Positions 11,450-23,277 of a stretch of DNA of 64,000 bases are shown piece after piece. Under the pieces are notes generated by a model. That model ran no database searches, was not told the DNA's origin, and worked only from the letters and a program-made list of their open reading frames with translations. This DNA comes from Mesotaenium endlicherianum (lineage: Eukaryota; Streptophyta; Zygnematophyceae; Zygnematales; Mesotaeniaceae). Every line of letters begins with the position of its first letter. The first letter of the stretch is position 1. The stretch is taken from the NCBI GenBank assembly GCA_009602735.1, contig WELA01012617.1:234822-298821 (forward strand), given 5' to 3'. Made by a program: the position numbers and the translations under genes.

Positions 11450-12651
11450 ATGGCCGATCCTCAAGACCAACAGCAAGCCTTCGAAGGAAGCACTTCATCT
11501 CCAAGAGACCCTCCTCCAGCGCCGATGGGAGAGCCCACTCAAGAAAATCTGCAGCTACAAGAAGCACCACAAGGAGGAGCTCAGTCAAATCCCGTGGCGA
11601 CCGCTATAGCAGAGTTGACCCCACCACAAGGAGTTCCCGCAAATGAGTGGGCAGCCTTCCTAATGACCGTTCACAACCAAGTGGGCTTGGCCACCTATGA
11701 AGCAACCCTGCAAGCGTAAAGAGAAGCTATGGCTGCCATGGTTGCCCCTATTGCAAGCAACGCTCCAAATCCAGCCACGGCTCAAGCGCCTCCACAAGAA
11801 CCTACGAGAGCAAGGAAACTCATCAAGCCCGGCAAACCCGAAACTTTCAACCCCGGGAAAGGAGCCGACCTGAATTTATGGCTCTACCAAGTGGAGACGT
11901 ACCTCGCAATCCTTGAAGTACCCGAGAAGGACTACGTTCCCTTTGCCGTTACCTTACTTAGAGGAGCAGCAACATCATGGTGGCGTAACTATCAAGCGGC
12001 TACATATCAAGCTATGGTGCACCCTGTGCTCGGCCAAGAGCCCCCACCATCATATGCAAGATGGGCAGATTTTCTTGAGGCCCTCAAGAAGCAATTCATG
12101 CCCAAAGCGGAGAAGATTGCCCAAGGAAAGCTCCACCATCTGAAGCAAACGACGTCCGTTTAAGAGTATACATCCACCTTTACGCCCTCACTCTTGAGAT
12201 CCCCAACATGTCTCTCGAGGAGAAGATTGACCGCTACATCTTTGGCCTCAAGCCCAAGTTGGCAAAGGAAGTGGAATTACGCGACTTGACGGACTTCTCA
12301 AAGATAATTGAAGTGGCTCAAAAGGTGGATACCTTGGATTTCAAGCACTTCGTGCCATCATCTTCACGGGGACCGGCGACGCGGGTGTACGCAGCCCCTT
12401 CCACATCCGAATCTGGACCCACACCCATGGAAATTGGAGTTATTAAAAGGGACCCCGCGGCTGCCCGGAAGAGTGGAAGACCCTCCAATGACACTTATGA
12501 TGCAAGAAACCAGCAAGGAGTGAAAGCAAGACTCTCCCCGTCTGAAAAAGAAGCTCTTATGACGGCTGGACTATGCTTTTATGGTAAGGAAAAGGGCCAT
12601 CGTGCACTCTCATGCCCCAAAAAGTTGTCAAAAAACGGACAGCGCCGGTAG
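11450..12651 (+). pseudogene. Chromovirus element 1 gag, broken
   Basis: Gag is the structural particle protein. The frame starts with MADPQDQQQAF, meets a stop at 11717-11719, continues to another stop at 12161-12163, then shifts frame to 12208-12651. The retrotransposon-gag core (NLWLYQVETYLAIL, then SWWRNYQAATYQ) is recognisable. A degenerate zinc knuckle ends it: CFYGKEKGHRALSC, where the second Cys is replaced. Element 2 keeps that Cys (CFSCKEKDH). The MITE at 12668 lies just after. Confidence 0.8.
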
Positions 12652-12667
12652 GCCAAGAGCCTACCAC

Positions 12668-13028
12668 CCTAGTTATGGAAAATGTTTTTTGGAGAATACG
12701 TAAAACAAATACGTAGTGCAAAAATACGTGTAAAAAATGGAAATACATGTGTAATACGGTTTTCCATGATTCTCGTAAAAGTTGGCAGGGCTCATAACTT
12801 TCAAATTGCTTAGAAACTTCGAGCGCGATTGGTCGCAAATGGTAGAGGACTCGATTTGCTATGATATGACGGTGGGGAAAGAAGAAAAATTTAGTGTTAC
12901 ATTTTCAAACCGCCAAAGATTCGGTTTTACCTCGCGGGGACGCGTATTATACGTATTTTGAAAATACGTCGAAATACGTGGAGTAATACGTCGCTTACGG
13001 ACCAATACGCGAGTATCCCATAACTAGG
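12668..13028 (+). mobile_element. hAT-like MITE, copy 1
   Basis: A 361-bp non-coding insertion with perfect 11-bp terminal inverted repeats (CCTAGTTATGG and its complement) and an 8-bp target duplication CCTACCAC (12660-12667, 13029-13036). Its ends are full of AATACGT/ACGTATT motifs. It separates gag from protease in element 1. A reversed relative lies at 32314-32672. TIR plus 8-bp duplication fits the hAT class. Confidence 0.85.
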
Positions 13029-13076
13029 CCTACCACCCCAAGACCCACTTCACGAGAAGATAACAAGCCAAGTGAG

Positions 13077-13738
13077 GTGAAGACCCCCGTTGAAGACGAC
13101 GTTCCAGCCCCAATGAGTTTGAGAGGTTACCTTGGAGGAGAGAAGGTCCACATCTTGGTGGATAGCGGAGCTCAAGGCAACTTCATTGCTGCAGATTTTG
13201 CCACCAAGCACGGTATTACTATGCGAACTCTTGACCACGACAAGGAGATTATGATGCCCGATGGATTCTCCTATACTACCCCTTCCAAGAAGACGTACCC
13301 CTTGGCACTCTCTATCAAGTCCTTCAAGGATAGAGTAGTGTTCTCCCCCATGCAATTGGGCAAGTACGACGTCATCCTAGGGACGCCTTGGTTGACCAAG
13401 CACAACCCCCAAGTTGATTGGAGGACCGGTACTATCAAGATCAAGAATGACATCACTTCAAGAATCTGTATTTTGCGCGCAATCCAGAATATCCAGACCC
13501 AAGACATCCAGAAGCCGGCACACGAGATACTATTGTCCGCCCTCCAACTCAAGAGACTTGTGAGGAAGGGACACGAGCTTCTTTTGGCCTTGATCACGCC
13601 AAAAGACATCAAGAAAGACATCGAGAGTCAAGAAGGCAGCCCCGTTCCCAAGGAGATACAAGAAGTCTTGGAGGACTACAAAGAAGTATTCTTCCCGGAA
13701 CTGCCCAAGGGCCTACCCCAAGAGATTCGTAGACCACA
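13077..13738 (+). pseudogene. Chromovirus element 1 aspartic protease region
   Basis: A retropepsin-like domain with the active-site motif HILVDSGAQGNFIA at about 13150-13190, followed by the DVILGTPWLTKHNP flap-side segment. The catalytic DSG triad is intact. After about 13738 the meaningful frame shifts into RT, so the polyprotein is broken here. Confidence 0.82.
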
Positions 13739-13746
13739 AGATAGAG

Positions 13747-16290
13747 TTGGAGCCCGGAAGCAAGCCCATCTCTTGGCCTACGTTCAAAATGTCATACACG
13801 GAGCTAGACGAAGTCAAGAAGCAAATCAAGGAGCTACTGGAGCATGGCTTCATTCGACCTAGCAAGTCGCCATTTGGAGCCCCGGTGCTATTTGTCAAGA
13901 AGAAGGATGGTACCTTGAGGATGTCTGTGGACTACCGCGCCCTCAACAAGATCACCATCAAGAATTGATACCCGCTGCCGCGCATGGATGAGCTCATGGA
14001 CCGGCTGGTTGGAGCCAAGTACTTCACGAAGATTGACTTACGGAGCGGCTACCACCAGATTCGCATCGCAGAACCGGACATAGAGAAGACGGCATTCAGG
14101 GCAAGATATGGACATTTTGAGTTCATGGTCCTGCCATTTGGACTCACCAATGCGCCAGCAACTTTCATGACTATGATGAACACCATATTTCAGCCCATGT
14201 TAGACAGATTTGNAGACAGATTTGTGGTGGTCTTCATCAATAACATCCTTATTTACAGCAAGACCCTTGAAGAGCATGCAAGACACTTGAAAGAAGTCCT
14301 CGAAGTATTGAAGCAAAACAAGCTATTTGCAAAGGAGTCAAAGTGCGAGTGAAATGAATCTTGCTTATTCAAGATTAGAATATTTCATTTAAATATAAAA
14401 GATTAGAGATAGGTGGAAGCGTGTGAAATCAGGGAGCGATCTTTGCCCTTATAATGAATTCCGTTTACTCATCTATAACCCTTGATTCACTCATCATAGT
14501 GTGCCATGGTTGCACGCGAATACAAGGCACAAGAAGGAGGCGAGCTTGAGGACTAGAGCTTCTCCTTTAGAAACTCATGGCCTCTTGCCTACCAGGCACG
14601 CAAGCATGTATAGCACATGCACAACATCAGGGGACTGAACAGCAAAGGCGCTCTCATTCAGATGACCATAAAGTAGCTAAAACACATTCCACTGACTTAG
14701 GTGCAAAACCATGGAATCTGTCCGCTATGTGACCCCAAAATGTCGGAGGGCATAACTCTGCCAATACTACTCCAAATTAAGCAAACTTACCGGCAACGGC
14801 TGCATCTTGACGAGACCTTTCCGAAACGTCCTAGTTCGTCCCATTTTGAGCGCAGACGAAGCAACCATTTGAATTTCTGTGAAGGCTGGTCATTAGAACG
14901 AACCCAAAAGTGCACACATGACTTGCAAGTAGAAATCCGACTGTAAAGCCTACTGTCCAAAATGGGGGACCACGAGATCCCTGCCTGCTATGTATCAAGT
15001 GACCACCTGGTTGACCACGGCGCAAGGTGCGCCGTTTTGTGGGAAACCCGTTAAGTTGGGACCCACGGATCTAGGTATAACGACCATATTAATTGGTCGG
15101 TTGACTGAAGTCCTAACTGTTCAGTTGACTGACGACGGCTCCGCCTACCCAGGAGTTAACCACACTGGTAGGACATCGGTTTACCGAATCTCAGTTGACC
15201 TCCCGACTTTCAGTATACTACGGTCACATGTGCCAATCTACAAATAACAATCTAAATGAATATGTCTATCCTCAGCGTACTGAAGCTAAGTATATTGACT
15301 AATATCAAACGAGCTTACCATATGTCAACCTACTGATATTATATCCTGTNTATACCCTATATATAACTGATATATAAATCTCAGCAAACTACACTCTGAT
15401 ACAAAAGTCATCCTGCTGACCTTTTCAACAAAGTCAGCAAACTACACTATGGTACAAAAGTCATCCTGCTGACCTTTTTGACAAAGTAAGTAAGATCGCA
15501 TTACATCGACATACATTCATTTAGATGAACTTGCACATGTGAGTATATAGACATAATACTTATTTAGTGTTATATTTATATATGCAATTAATTAAATAAA
15601 TAATGAACTGAATCATTACAGCGAGTTTGCCAAACAAGAAGTGGAGTTCCTAGGTTTCCACGTGACTGCTGATGGCATCAAGATGGACCCCAAGAAGACC
15701 ACGGTGGTGGAGGAATGGCCAACCCCCACGACCAAGAAAGAACTCCAATCATTCTCGAGATTTGCCAATTGGTACAGGAGATTCATCCAGAGCTTCTCGC
15801 ACATAGCAGCCCCTCTCACGGATCTACTGAAAAAAGACAAGCCATATGTTTGGACCAAAAAAGAGGAGGGAGCATTCCAACAAAGATTGACGACATCCCC
15901 GGTGCTTACACTCCCAAGTCCAAACCCAGATTGGCCCTTCCACATCATCACCGATGCATCTTCCTATGCAATAGGAGCAATACTGCTTCAAAACCAAGGT
16001 AAGGGACTGCAACCCATTGCCTACGAGTCAAGGAAGCTAAATCCAGCCGAGCAAAATTATACAACCAGGGAGCGAGAGGCGTTGGCGATTATACATGCCT
16101 TAAACATTTGGCGCTGCTATGTTGAAGGACGCAAGGTGCTGGTCACTACGGACCACGAGGCGTTGAAGCACCTTCAGACGCAGCCATAGCTCTCAAGGAG
16201 ACAAGCAAGACGAAGTGGATACCTGCAACGATACAACATCGAGATTCAATACCAACCCAGGAAGACAAATCCAGCCGACCCTCTTTCAAG
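13747..16290 (+). pseudogene. Chromovirus element 1 reverse transcriptase-RNase H, split by a solo LTR
   Basis: RT runs from 13747 ([20 protein letters not shown]) with a stop at 13966-13968, then [24 protein letters not shown] and the metal-binding box. That box reads [11 protein letters not shown] where the family has two Asp (IDD), so both catalytic Asp are lost. RT breaks at 14349, where a solo LTR is inserted, and resumes at 15621 (FLGFHVTADGI). RNase H follows from about 15930 with TDASSYAIGA, REREALAI and TTDHEAL, so its D-E-D set is present. A stop follows at about 16187. A single N at 14212 lies between two copies of AGACAGATTTG. Confidence 0.88.
14350..15620 (+). mobile_element. Solo LTR (family S) inside RT of element 1
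   Basis: A 1271-bp segment starts TGAAATGAATC and ends GATTCATTACA-like (AATCATTACA). It is flanked by the 5-bp duplication GCGAG (14345-14349, 15621-15625). RT reading resumes exactly after it. Relatives are 1-84 and, reversed, 21712-22974. No internal region is present, so it is a solo LTR. An N at 15350 marks an assembly gap. Confidence 0.88.
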
Positions 16291-16297
16291 ACTACAA

Positions 16298-18468
16298 GTG
16301 AACTCGGTTACGACAACCTTACATACGGATTTGGAGGCAAGATTTTCAGCCACCTATGAAAGAGACCCTTACTACAAGAACGGAGAAGCGGCCTTGGACC
16401 CATACAAGAAGCAAGAAGGCAATTATTGGGTGAGGAAAGACACAGGCCAGAGATGTGTTCCTAACGACTTAGACCTCCGGCTCTTGCTTCTACGAGAAGC
16501 ACACGATGTAAGGTCATAGATTTATAAAGTGCATTTTTGAGTTTCATGAAAGTATGTTTTGATTGTATAGTAGTCTAGAGTGCATTTTTGTGGTTATTTA
16601 GATATAAAGTTCGTTGTATTTGGTCAAGTATTTTGAGAGTTACGGATTTTTGAAGTTTAATTAGTTTTGAGGTCGGTTGACGACTGTCCTTAATTCGCGG
16701 TGAGCGCGACCGTCGGATTGACCGACAGCGTCGAGCGATCTGGCCCGTTAGAATGAACTCGAACCTTCACGTAAGTTCGGCTGACGCGGAGTGCTGACTA
16801 GGTCGATTTACCTAGAAGTTTCGGTTTAGCCTAGCGCGTCTAAGATAGAATATTCTAGTAATGTCGATGCATGTATGTGGACGTCAATTCGGCCCGACAC
16901 GTCAGATTAGACTGATCTGGCTTACTCACGAATATTCTGGAAGGGACGATTTGACGAACACTTAGGAAAATCCGTAGCTTCCTCCTAGAGGGGAGCACTT
17001 AGGCAGAAAATTATAAATAGGGATAACTTCTTTGTTTCTTATCAGTTTTCACTTCTGTAAATTTCTAAGGGTTTGTAACGACAAGGCCTTTCATCCTACA
17101 CCATTTGTAAGCAGTTTCTTGCTACTCAAAACGTTGAGTATTTTTCCTAAGCTTTGTTAGTGATATGCCGCTGCACTCTCTAGTATGATTGCAATTAGTT
17201 CCTTTCCTCGTGAGTCACTACGCTTCCATTAGGGCACTTTGCCTCTTTCACACGACAACCCTCTTGGAGGACACTTTGGGATCCTAAAGACCACGGGCGT
17301 TCTAGCCATAACTTATTGCTGGCCAGGCATGTCTAAGCAAGTCAAGGAGTATTGCAGGAGCTGTGACACATGCCAACGAGTCAAGCCCTCATCACAAAAG
17401 GCAAGAGGACTCCTCCAACCACTACCAATCCCCGAAAGGCAATGGACGGACATCTCAATGGACCTTATTGAGGACCTGCCAATGACACCTCAAGGCCATA
17501 ATGCAATACTCACGGTGGTGGACAGACTTACCAAGATGGCTCATTTTATTCCCACAACGACTAAGGCTACAGCACCACAACTTGCGAGCCTCATCTTTGA
17601 CAACATCTTCCGACTCCATGGACTACCATCAAAAATTGTGTCGGATAGAGATCCAAGATTCACAAGCCATTTTTGGAAAAATCTCTTCAAGAACTTGGGT
17701 ACATTGCTGGATATGTCCACTACCTACCACCCGCAATCAAATAGACAAACGTAGCGTATGAATCGTACTTTAAGGACCTCTCTAAAGGCCTACGTGTCTA
17801 CTCTGGAGCAAGACTTGAACATGTACTTGACCCCCTTGGAGTTTGCCTACAACACTACGCAAGCCTCTACCCAAGGGTCCCCATTCTCCCTCAAGTATGG
17901 CTTCCATCCAACCACGCCACTGAGCTTCACGGCTGGCCATGTTGAAGTACCTGCAGCAACAGACTTTTTGAAGACATTAGAAGCAGCCCTTACAGCAGCA
18001 AAGAAAGCTCTACAACAGGCGCAAGATGCTTAACCAAGAGTTGCAAACAGGTCCCAAGGAGAAATTACGTACAGAGTGGGTGACAGCGTGTTACTATCAT
18101 CCAAGAACATTTCTCTGAACAACAGGCCTGCCGGCAGCAAGTTCTCTCCCAAGTATTTGGGACCCTTGAAGATTATCCAGCAAGTCAACCTCGTTGCTTT
18201 CAAGCTAGAACTTCCCCAGGCTATGCACATCGACCCCGTATTTCACGCTTCCCTCTTCAAGCCATATGTGCAACCCGACAACAAGTTCCCAGGACGAGTG
18301 ACCACTCCACCAGTCCCAACAATAGTGGATAATCATTTGGAGTACAAAGTGGAAGACATAGTGGCTGTGAGAATTTTCAGGAGACAGCAGCAATACTTGA
18401 TCAAGTGGAAAGGATATCCAGATTCTAAGAATAGTTGGGTGGCGGCGCGCTACCTTGACAAAGTTTAG
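16298..18468 (+). pseudogene. Chromovirus element 1 integrase and chromodomain, interrupted
   Basis: The integrase begins with its HHCC zinc-binding domain; a solo LTR at 16507-17250 interrupts it right at REAHD. It resumes with DNPLGGHFG and CRSCDTCQRVK. The catalytic core has SMDLIEDLP (first Asp) and IVSDRDPRFTSHFW (second Asp). The Glu block reads YHPQSNRQT then a TAG stop, so the catalytic Glu is gone. The C-terminal domain follows (VGDSVLLSSKN, HIDPVFHASLFKPY). A chromodomain ends it at about 18340-18468 (VEDIVAVRIFRRQQQYLIKWKGY). Chromodomains steer insertion to methylated histone H3 in this family. Confidence 0.9.
16507..17250 (+). mobile_element. Solo LTR (family T) inside integrase of element 1
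   Basis: A 744-bp insertion that begins TGTAAGG, ends CTTTCA and is flanked by CACGA (16502-16506, 17251-17255). The integrase frame resumes straight after it. Its last part matches 38815-38950. No coding sequence. Confidence 0.88.
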
Positions 18469-19393
18469 AGAAAGCTCAAACGCTTCCATGCCGCCAATTC
18501 TCATCTTGGACCAGCCCCAAGTCTCTCTACTAGAAGCCCAAAAACTTCAGGGAGGCAGCCTGCCACCATCAAGAAGCAGCAGAAGACCCCTTGGAGGCAG
18601 CCTGCAAGAACAAGAAAGAGGAAAAATTGACAGCAGACATTCTTCTCTTCTCGCAGTTTCTGGACAGAAAACGAAAACTGCTACTGGTAATAAGTATCTG
18701 CAAATTAAATTCTGAACATTTACCTGACTGTAGTCTAAAAGTAGATAGTTCTCTAGAGTCGAAGTTCGCATAATTTAGAGCTGTGGTTAGAGAGACAAAA
18801 ATCACAAGGGGGTCAAGCTGCTGGCATTATTAGGGCAGAATATGCCTTCTGACATTGTGCCCTCTTCTGAATTTGGAATGCTCTGAAACTCAAGATTATG
18901 GTAGAAAGCCTTACTTCGCCCATTTAAAGACTGAATTTGCAAAGGTTGGAGAAGTATAGAAAGACTGATGATTTTCAGAAGTTCCCGCACTGAGTTGGAG
19001 AAGTACTTACTCTCTGTGCTCTCGACAACACTCCAGAACTTGGAATGCTCTCAAATTTAGTGACCTGGTAGATTTCTGCAACGCGCTCTCTTTGGCACTA
19101 GAATTTTTGGATTTGAAGCAATTTTGTGGACGCTATGACTCATTGAATCCGTGGCAGATTTTGGGCCAATTTGTACTATTTTCCTTATCATCAAGGAGTA
19201 GGCTAGCCAATAAGGTCACACCACCCATGACCTTGCCTAGTCTACCTTACATGTGTAGCACCTGACTTGGCGCCTTTGAAACATCCTCTTCACATGTGTG
19301 GCACCTGACTTGAAGCTGTTGACTAGTCTGCTCCACATGTGTAAGACCCTTACTTGACGCGCCGAGACGTCGCTTTCTCTATCAGGGGAGTGA
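18469..19393 (+). other. 3' untranslated part of element 1 with polypurine tract
   Basis: No coding frame is supported. The sequence ends with ATCAGGGGAGTGA just before the 3' LTR, which fits a polypurine tract. Confidence 0.6.
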
Positions 19394-19893
19394 TGTAGTG
19401 AGTTGAGTTATAATGTATTAGTTTGGTTTTATTTTAATGCTTTTGAATACATCTAAAGTAGTATTGTGTGGATTCAAGTGTGAATAGATAGTCTAGTGAC
19501 TTGGTTCATGTCCTTTGAATCTTCTAAGGCATTTTCGAAGTTAGAAGGACCTAGATAAACTCCATGTGGCAAAAGTCAAATGTGCCATTTTTAGGTCAAA
19601 AGGACATGTGTACATTATTCTAGAAAGAGGTGGCAAGTTTTGGGATGTGTTGGGTGCCAACACATCAACATGCACCTTCCTAGAAATTACTTATGTAGCA
19701 AGTATATGAACAAGAGCTAGAACATAAAAAGGCATTTCAAAATCACTCTTGTACTTGCCAAATTTCAGAAATATATTAACTTTTAAGAAGCCATCTCTTT
19801 TTCAAGAAGTTACCACTTGTGCTTAAAGATCCTTGTCTTGAGTAGATAAAGTATTGTGTTTTATTAAGTACTTTATCTATCTGTTTCACTACA
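19394..19893 (+). repeat. 3' LTR of chromovirus element 1
   Basis: A 500-bp partner of 10910-11412 with the same TGTAGTGA/TCACTACA ends, followed by the TTTAT duplication. Scattered substitutions, and a TATA box changed to TATATGA, show divergence since insertion. Confidence 0.93.
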
Positions 19894-20705
19894 TTTATAC
19901 TCCCAAAAACCCATCGGATTAGGCGGCACATTCAATGCATAAAGTCACTGTAGAAGGTTCTCCTATGCACAAATGTGTACAAGGCATATAGTAGCACTTC
20001 TACAAGCTAAGCATAACTCACAGCAATCAAAATTAGATGCAAGGAATATGCTACAGGCTTCTCATTTGTGGAGCTTACATATACCAATGCTACCTAGATA
20101 AAGTCTTACAAATAGATCTCAAACTTGAGGAAGCTTTCTCTAGGAGTAGGTGATGGTGTCACCAAGTTATAGTCTCTATGATGCACATAGACACTTAAAT
20201 GCAAGGAATATGTATCCTAGGAGGTTTGAAAATTTATGCGCACTAGACTAGGGGCCTTTAGGGTCACGAATAGCCTTCAATGTGTCCTTTGGGCACATTA
20301 AGTCACAAAGTGGCTCTTGGTGAGATTCTGCAAGGGGCCGGTAGGTGGCGCGGACTAGGTCACCAATATCTCGCTTGATACAATATGATGCGAAACTGGT
20401 GCCATTCAGAAGGTGCCTCGACGCGCTACAAATTGGTGACTTGAAAATCTAGAAATGGATAACATATGAATGCGTAAAGTCAACTGGAATTGGTCCTCCT
20501 ACATTGATGGTTCCTACATGTGTAGCTTGATTTTGTGCGTTGACCTCGACTCAATAATCATGACAACTGTCGCGCGTTAATAGATCAAGAGTGCATCATC
20601 GGCATAAGCAGTACCCTGCAAGCAGACTTCAGTAGAATGAAGTCTAAACTACATGCGGTTATAGCGAAAAAAAGAGTCAAGTTTCAAATGTTTTTATTCC
20701 CCCCC
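19894..20705 (-). repeat. Proximal half of integrase-PHD element LTR (copy B)
   Basis: The reverse complement matches 1219-1870 and 2595-2735 of copy A without the 708-bp insertion. It follows the PHD frame and a G-rich polypurine tract, so it is the 3' LTR of the minus-strand element. The chromovirus cut it at its TATA-like AGTATAAA. Confidence 0.68.
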
Positions 20706-20711
20706 CAGCTC

Positions 20712-21336
20712 TCAGCCTTGTGCTAATGGGCTGTCAACTCTGCCTAAGGCTAACTCAACGGAACCTCTGCAGAACCAGTCTCCAGCTGGCACACGGGCAA
20801 GCGGCGGGTCGAGGCAACCAATGTGGAATCCGAGGCTGCAAATGTTGCACAGCAGCATCTTGGCCTCCTGGCCAGGACTATGGCTGATTTGGCACGCCCA
20901 GTCCTTGGGCGGCCGCGCTTCGCCGGGACGAACCTTGAAGTCAAGGTTGGGAAGATGGCATGGCCCACAGTTCTTCGTGAGATTCTTGTAAAGACAACCA
21001 TCTGCGCCCTCCAGCTCTAGCAATCATAATGCCAAGATGCGCTTGAGTCTCCGGATGACCGGCGAGCTGCTTGTGTCGAGGATGTCCTTCGTCTGGCATT
21101 GCAGGTACACGAAGTCACCTACGAAAAATTGCAACATCCATGGCGGTACAAACCTCCACGAGTCATGGCATACCTCAATGTGTTGCGGTGCTACGTGATG
21201 CCGTGGTTATCTATGGCCAAGGGCATTAGGCGCTGAAAGAGCTGTGCACGCTGCCCGATAAGAGCGCTCCACGTCTCAAGATTGTCCAATAGTCCAAGTC
21301 TAAGACGTTCTCGGCCACCATCTTGGCTGTTGCGGT
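20712..21336 (-). pseudogene. Integrase C-terminus with PHD finger (copy B)
   Basis: On the minus strand the linker reads VGDFVYLQCQTKDILDT, then LELEGADG, KNCGPCHLPN and a PHD finger: WACQIS (second Cys lost), LLCNIC, FHIGC, DWFCRG. The PHD part is open for about 100 codons. Copies A and B have lost different zinc ligands, so the ancestor had a full C4HC3 set. Upstream parts have stops. It is cut at 21337 by an LTR of family S. Confidence 0.72.
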
Positions 21337-21711
21337 GTAATGAATCAATTCATTGTTTACTTAATTATATACATGTAGTACTAAATAAGTATCATTTTAA
21401 TATCCTCACATGTGCCACTTCATCTAAATGAATGTTTGTCGGTATGGTGCGAGTCTACTCACTTCAATAAAAAGGTCAGCACGATGACTTATGCATCACA
21501 GTGTAGCTTGCTGACTTTGTGGATCCAGGTCAATAGTATGTATATTTGTATTATATGATAAGTAAATCGATATGTACACATAATAAAGTTGCGTGATAAT
21601 AGTAAGTATCCTTATCCACTTTGGACTTAGTACGTTGAAAATAGTTATATTCATATAGGTGATTATCATGAATTGGCACATGTGATCAATTCTTAATATA
21701 CAGAAAGTTGA
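21337..21711 (-). repeat. Older family S LTR, left part
   Basis: It starts TGTAATGAATC inside the integrase relic and resembles the ends of the other family S LTRs. It is split by the younger copy at 21712-22974 and continues at 22975. Confidence 0.6.
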
Positions 21712-22974
21712 TGCAATGAATCGGTTCATTATTTACTTAATTGATTGCACGTATAAATACAACACTAAATATGTATTATGTCAACATACTCACAAACGCG
21801 AGTTCATTTTAATGAATGTATGTCGATGTAATGCGAGTTTACTTACTTTGTCAAAAAGGTCAGCGAGATGACTTTTGTATCATAGTGTAGTTTGCTGACT
21901 TTGTTGAAAAGGTCAGCAGGATGACTTTTGTATCATAGTATAGTTTGCTGAGATTTATATATCAGTTATACATAGGATGTAATATCAGCAGGATGACATA
22001 TAGTAAGCTCGCTAAATATTAGCCAGTATACTTAGCTTCAGTACGCTGAGGGTGGATATATTCATTAAGATTATTATTTGTAGATTGGCACATGTGACCG
22101 TAGTATACTGAAAGTCGGAAGGTCGACTGAGATTTGGTAAACCGATGTCCTACCAGTGAGGTTAACTCCTGGGTAGGCGGAGCCGTCGTCAGTCAACTGA
22201 ACAATTAGGACTTCAGTCAACCGACCAATTAATATGGTCGTTATACCTAGATCCGTGGGTCCCAACTTAACGAGTTTCCCACGAAACGGCGCACCTTGCG
22301 CCGTGGTCAACCAGGTGGTCACTAGGTACATAGCAGGCTGGGATCTCGTGGTCCCTCATTCTGGACAGTAGGCTTTACAGTCGGATTTCTACTTGCAAGT
22401 CATGTGTGCACTTTTTGGGTTCGTTCTAATGACCAGCCTTTAGGGAAATTGACATGGTTGCTTTGTCTGCGCTCCAAATGGAGCAAACTAGAACGTTTCG
22501 GAAAGGTCTTGTCAAGATGCATCATTTGCCGGTAAGTTTGCTCAATTTGGAGTAGTATTGACAGAGTTATGCCCTCTGACATTTTGGGGTCACACTGCGG
22601 ACAGATTCCATGGTTTTTGCACCTAAGTCAGTGGGATGTGTTTTAGCTACATCATGGTCACCTCAATGAGAGCACCTTTGCTATTCAGTCCCCTGATGGT
22701 GTGTATGTGCTTATACATGCTTGTATGCCTGGTAGGCAAGAGGTCATGAGTTTCTAAAGGAGAAGCTCTAGTCCTCCAGCTCGCCTCTTTTTTGTGCCTT
22801 GTATTCGTGTGCAACTATGGCACACTACGATAAGTGAGTCAAGGGTTATAGATGAGTAAACGGAATTCATTGTAAGGGCGAAAATCGCTCCCTGATTTCA
22901 CACGCTTCCACCTATCTCTGACCTTATATATTTAAATGAAATATATTTATCTTGAATAAGAAAGATTCACTTCA
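21712..22974 (-). mobile_element. Younger solo LTR (family S) nested in an older one
   Basis: A 1263-bp reverse-orientation relative of 14350-15620, flanked by the duplication GTTGA (21707-21711, 22975-22979). Long stretches match that copy, including the block that reads GCGCCTTGCGCC in 14350-15620. Confidence 0.85.
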
Positions 22975-23158
22975 GTTGAGTAGTTGACTTGAATTCGGTG
23001 CCCCGATGTTCTACCAGTGTGGTTAAATCCTAGGTAGGCGGAGCCGTCATTATTTAGCTGAACAACTAGGACTTCAATCAACCGACCAAATGATATGGTC
23101 AATATACTTAGAGGTGGGCTGCGTGTGAAAACTATTACTGTAATTGTCACTTTCTGTC
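22975..23158 (-). repeat. Older family S LTR, right part
   Basis: It resembles 22118-22260 of the nested copy (ACCAGT and GGCGGAGCCGTC blocks). It therefore continues the older LTR interrupted at 21711. The segment 23159-23277 is unassigned. Confidence 0.5.
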
Positions 23159-23277
23159 ACTTTTCGCTCCAACTTAAATGAAGACTGATGCTCTTGTCAC
23201 CTTCCCATGAACAAAAATGACATCTAAGGTGGTGTACCAGCCTCTCTGAGGTAAAAACGTTTCAAAGCATCCTTAGC

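Larger units (their letters stand above)
10910..19893 (+). mobile_element. Complete but inactive Ty3/gypsy chromovirus (element 1)
   Basis: The element has two LTRs (10910-11412 and 19394-19893) ending in TGTAGTGA/TCACTACA. It has a primer-binding site, the order gag, protease, RT-RNase H, integrase, chromodomain, and a purine-rich tract before the 3' LTR. TTTAT is duplicated at both edges (10905-10909 and 19894-19898). The order RT before integrase plus a chromodomain defines a chromovirus. It is dead: there are stops and frameshifts in gag and pol, damaged RT and integrase active sites, and three later insertions (12668-13028, 14350-15620, 16507-17250). By eye the LTRs are about nine-tenths identical, so it is not recent. 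Confidence 0.92.
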
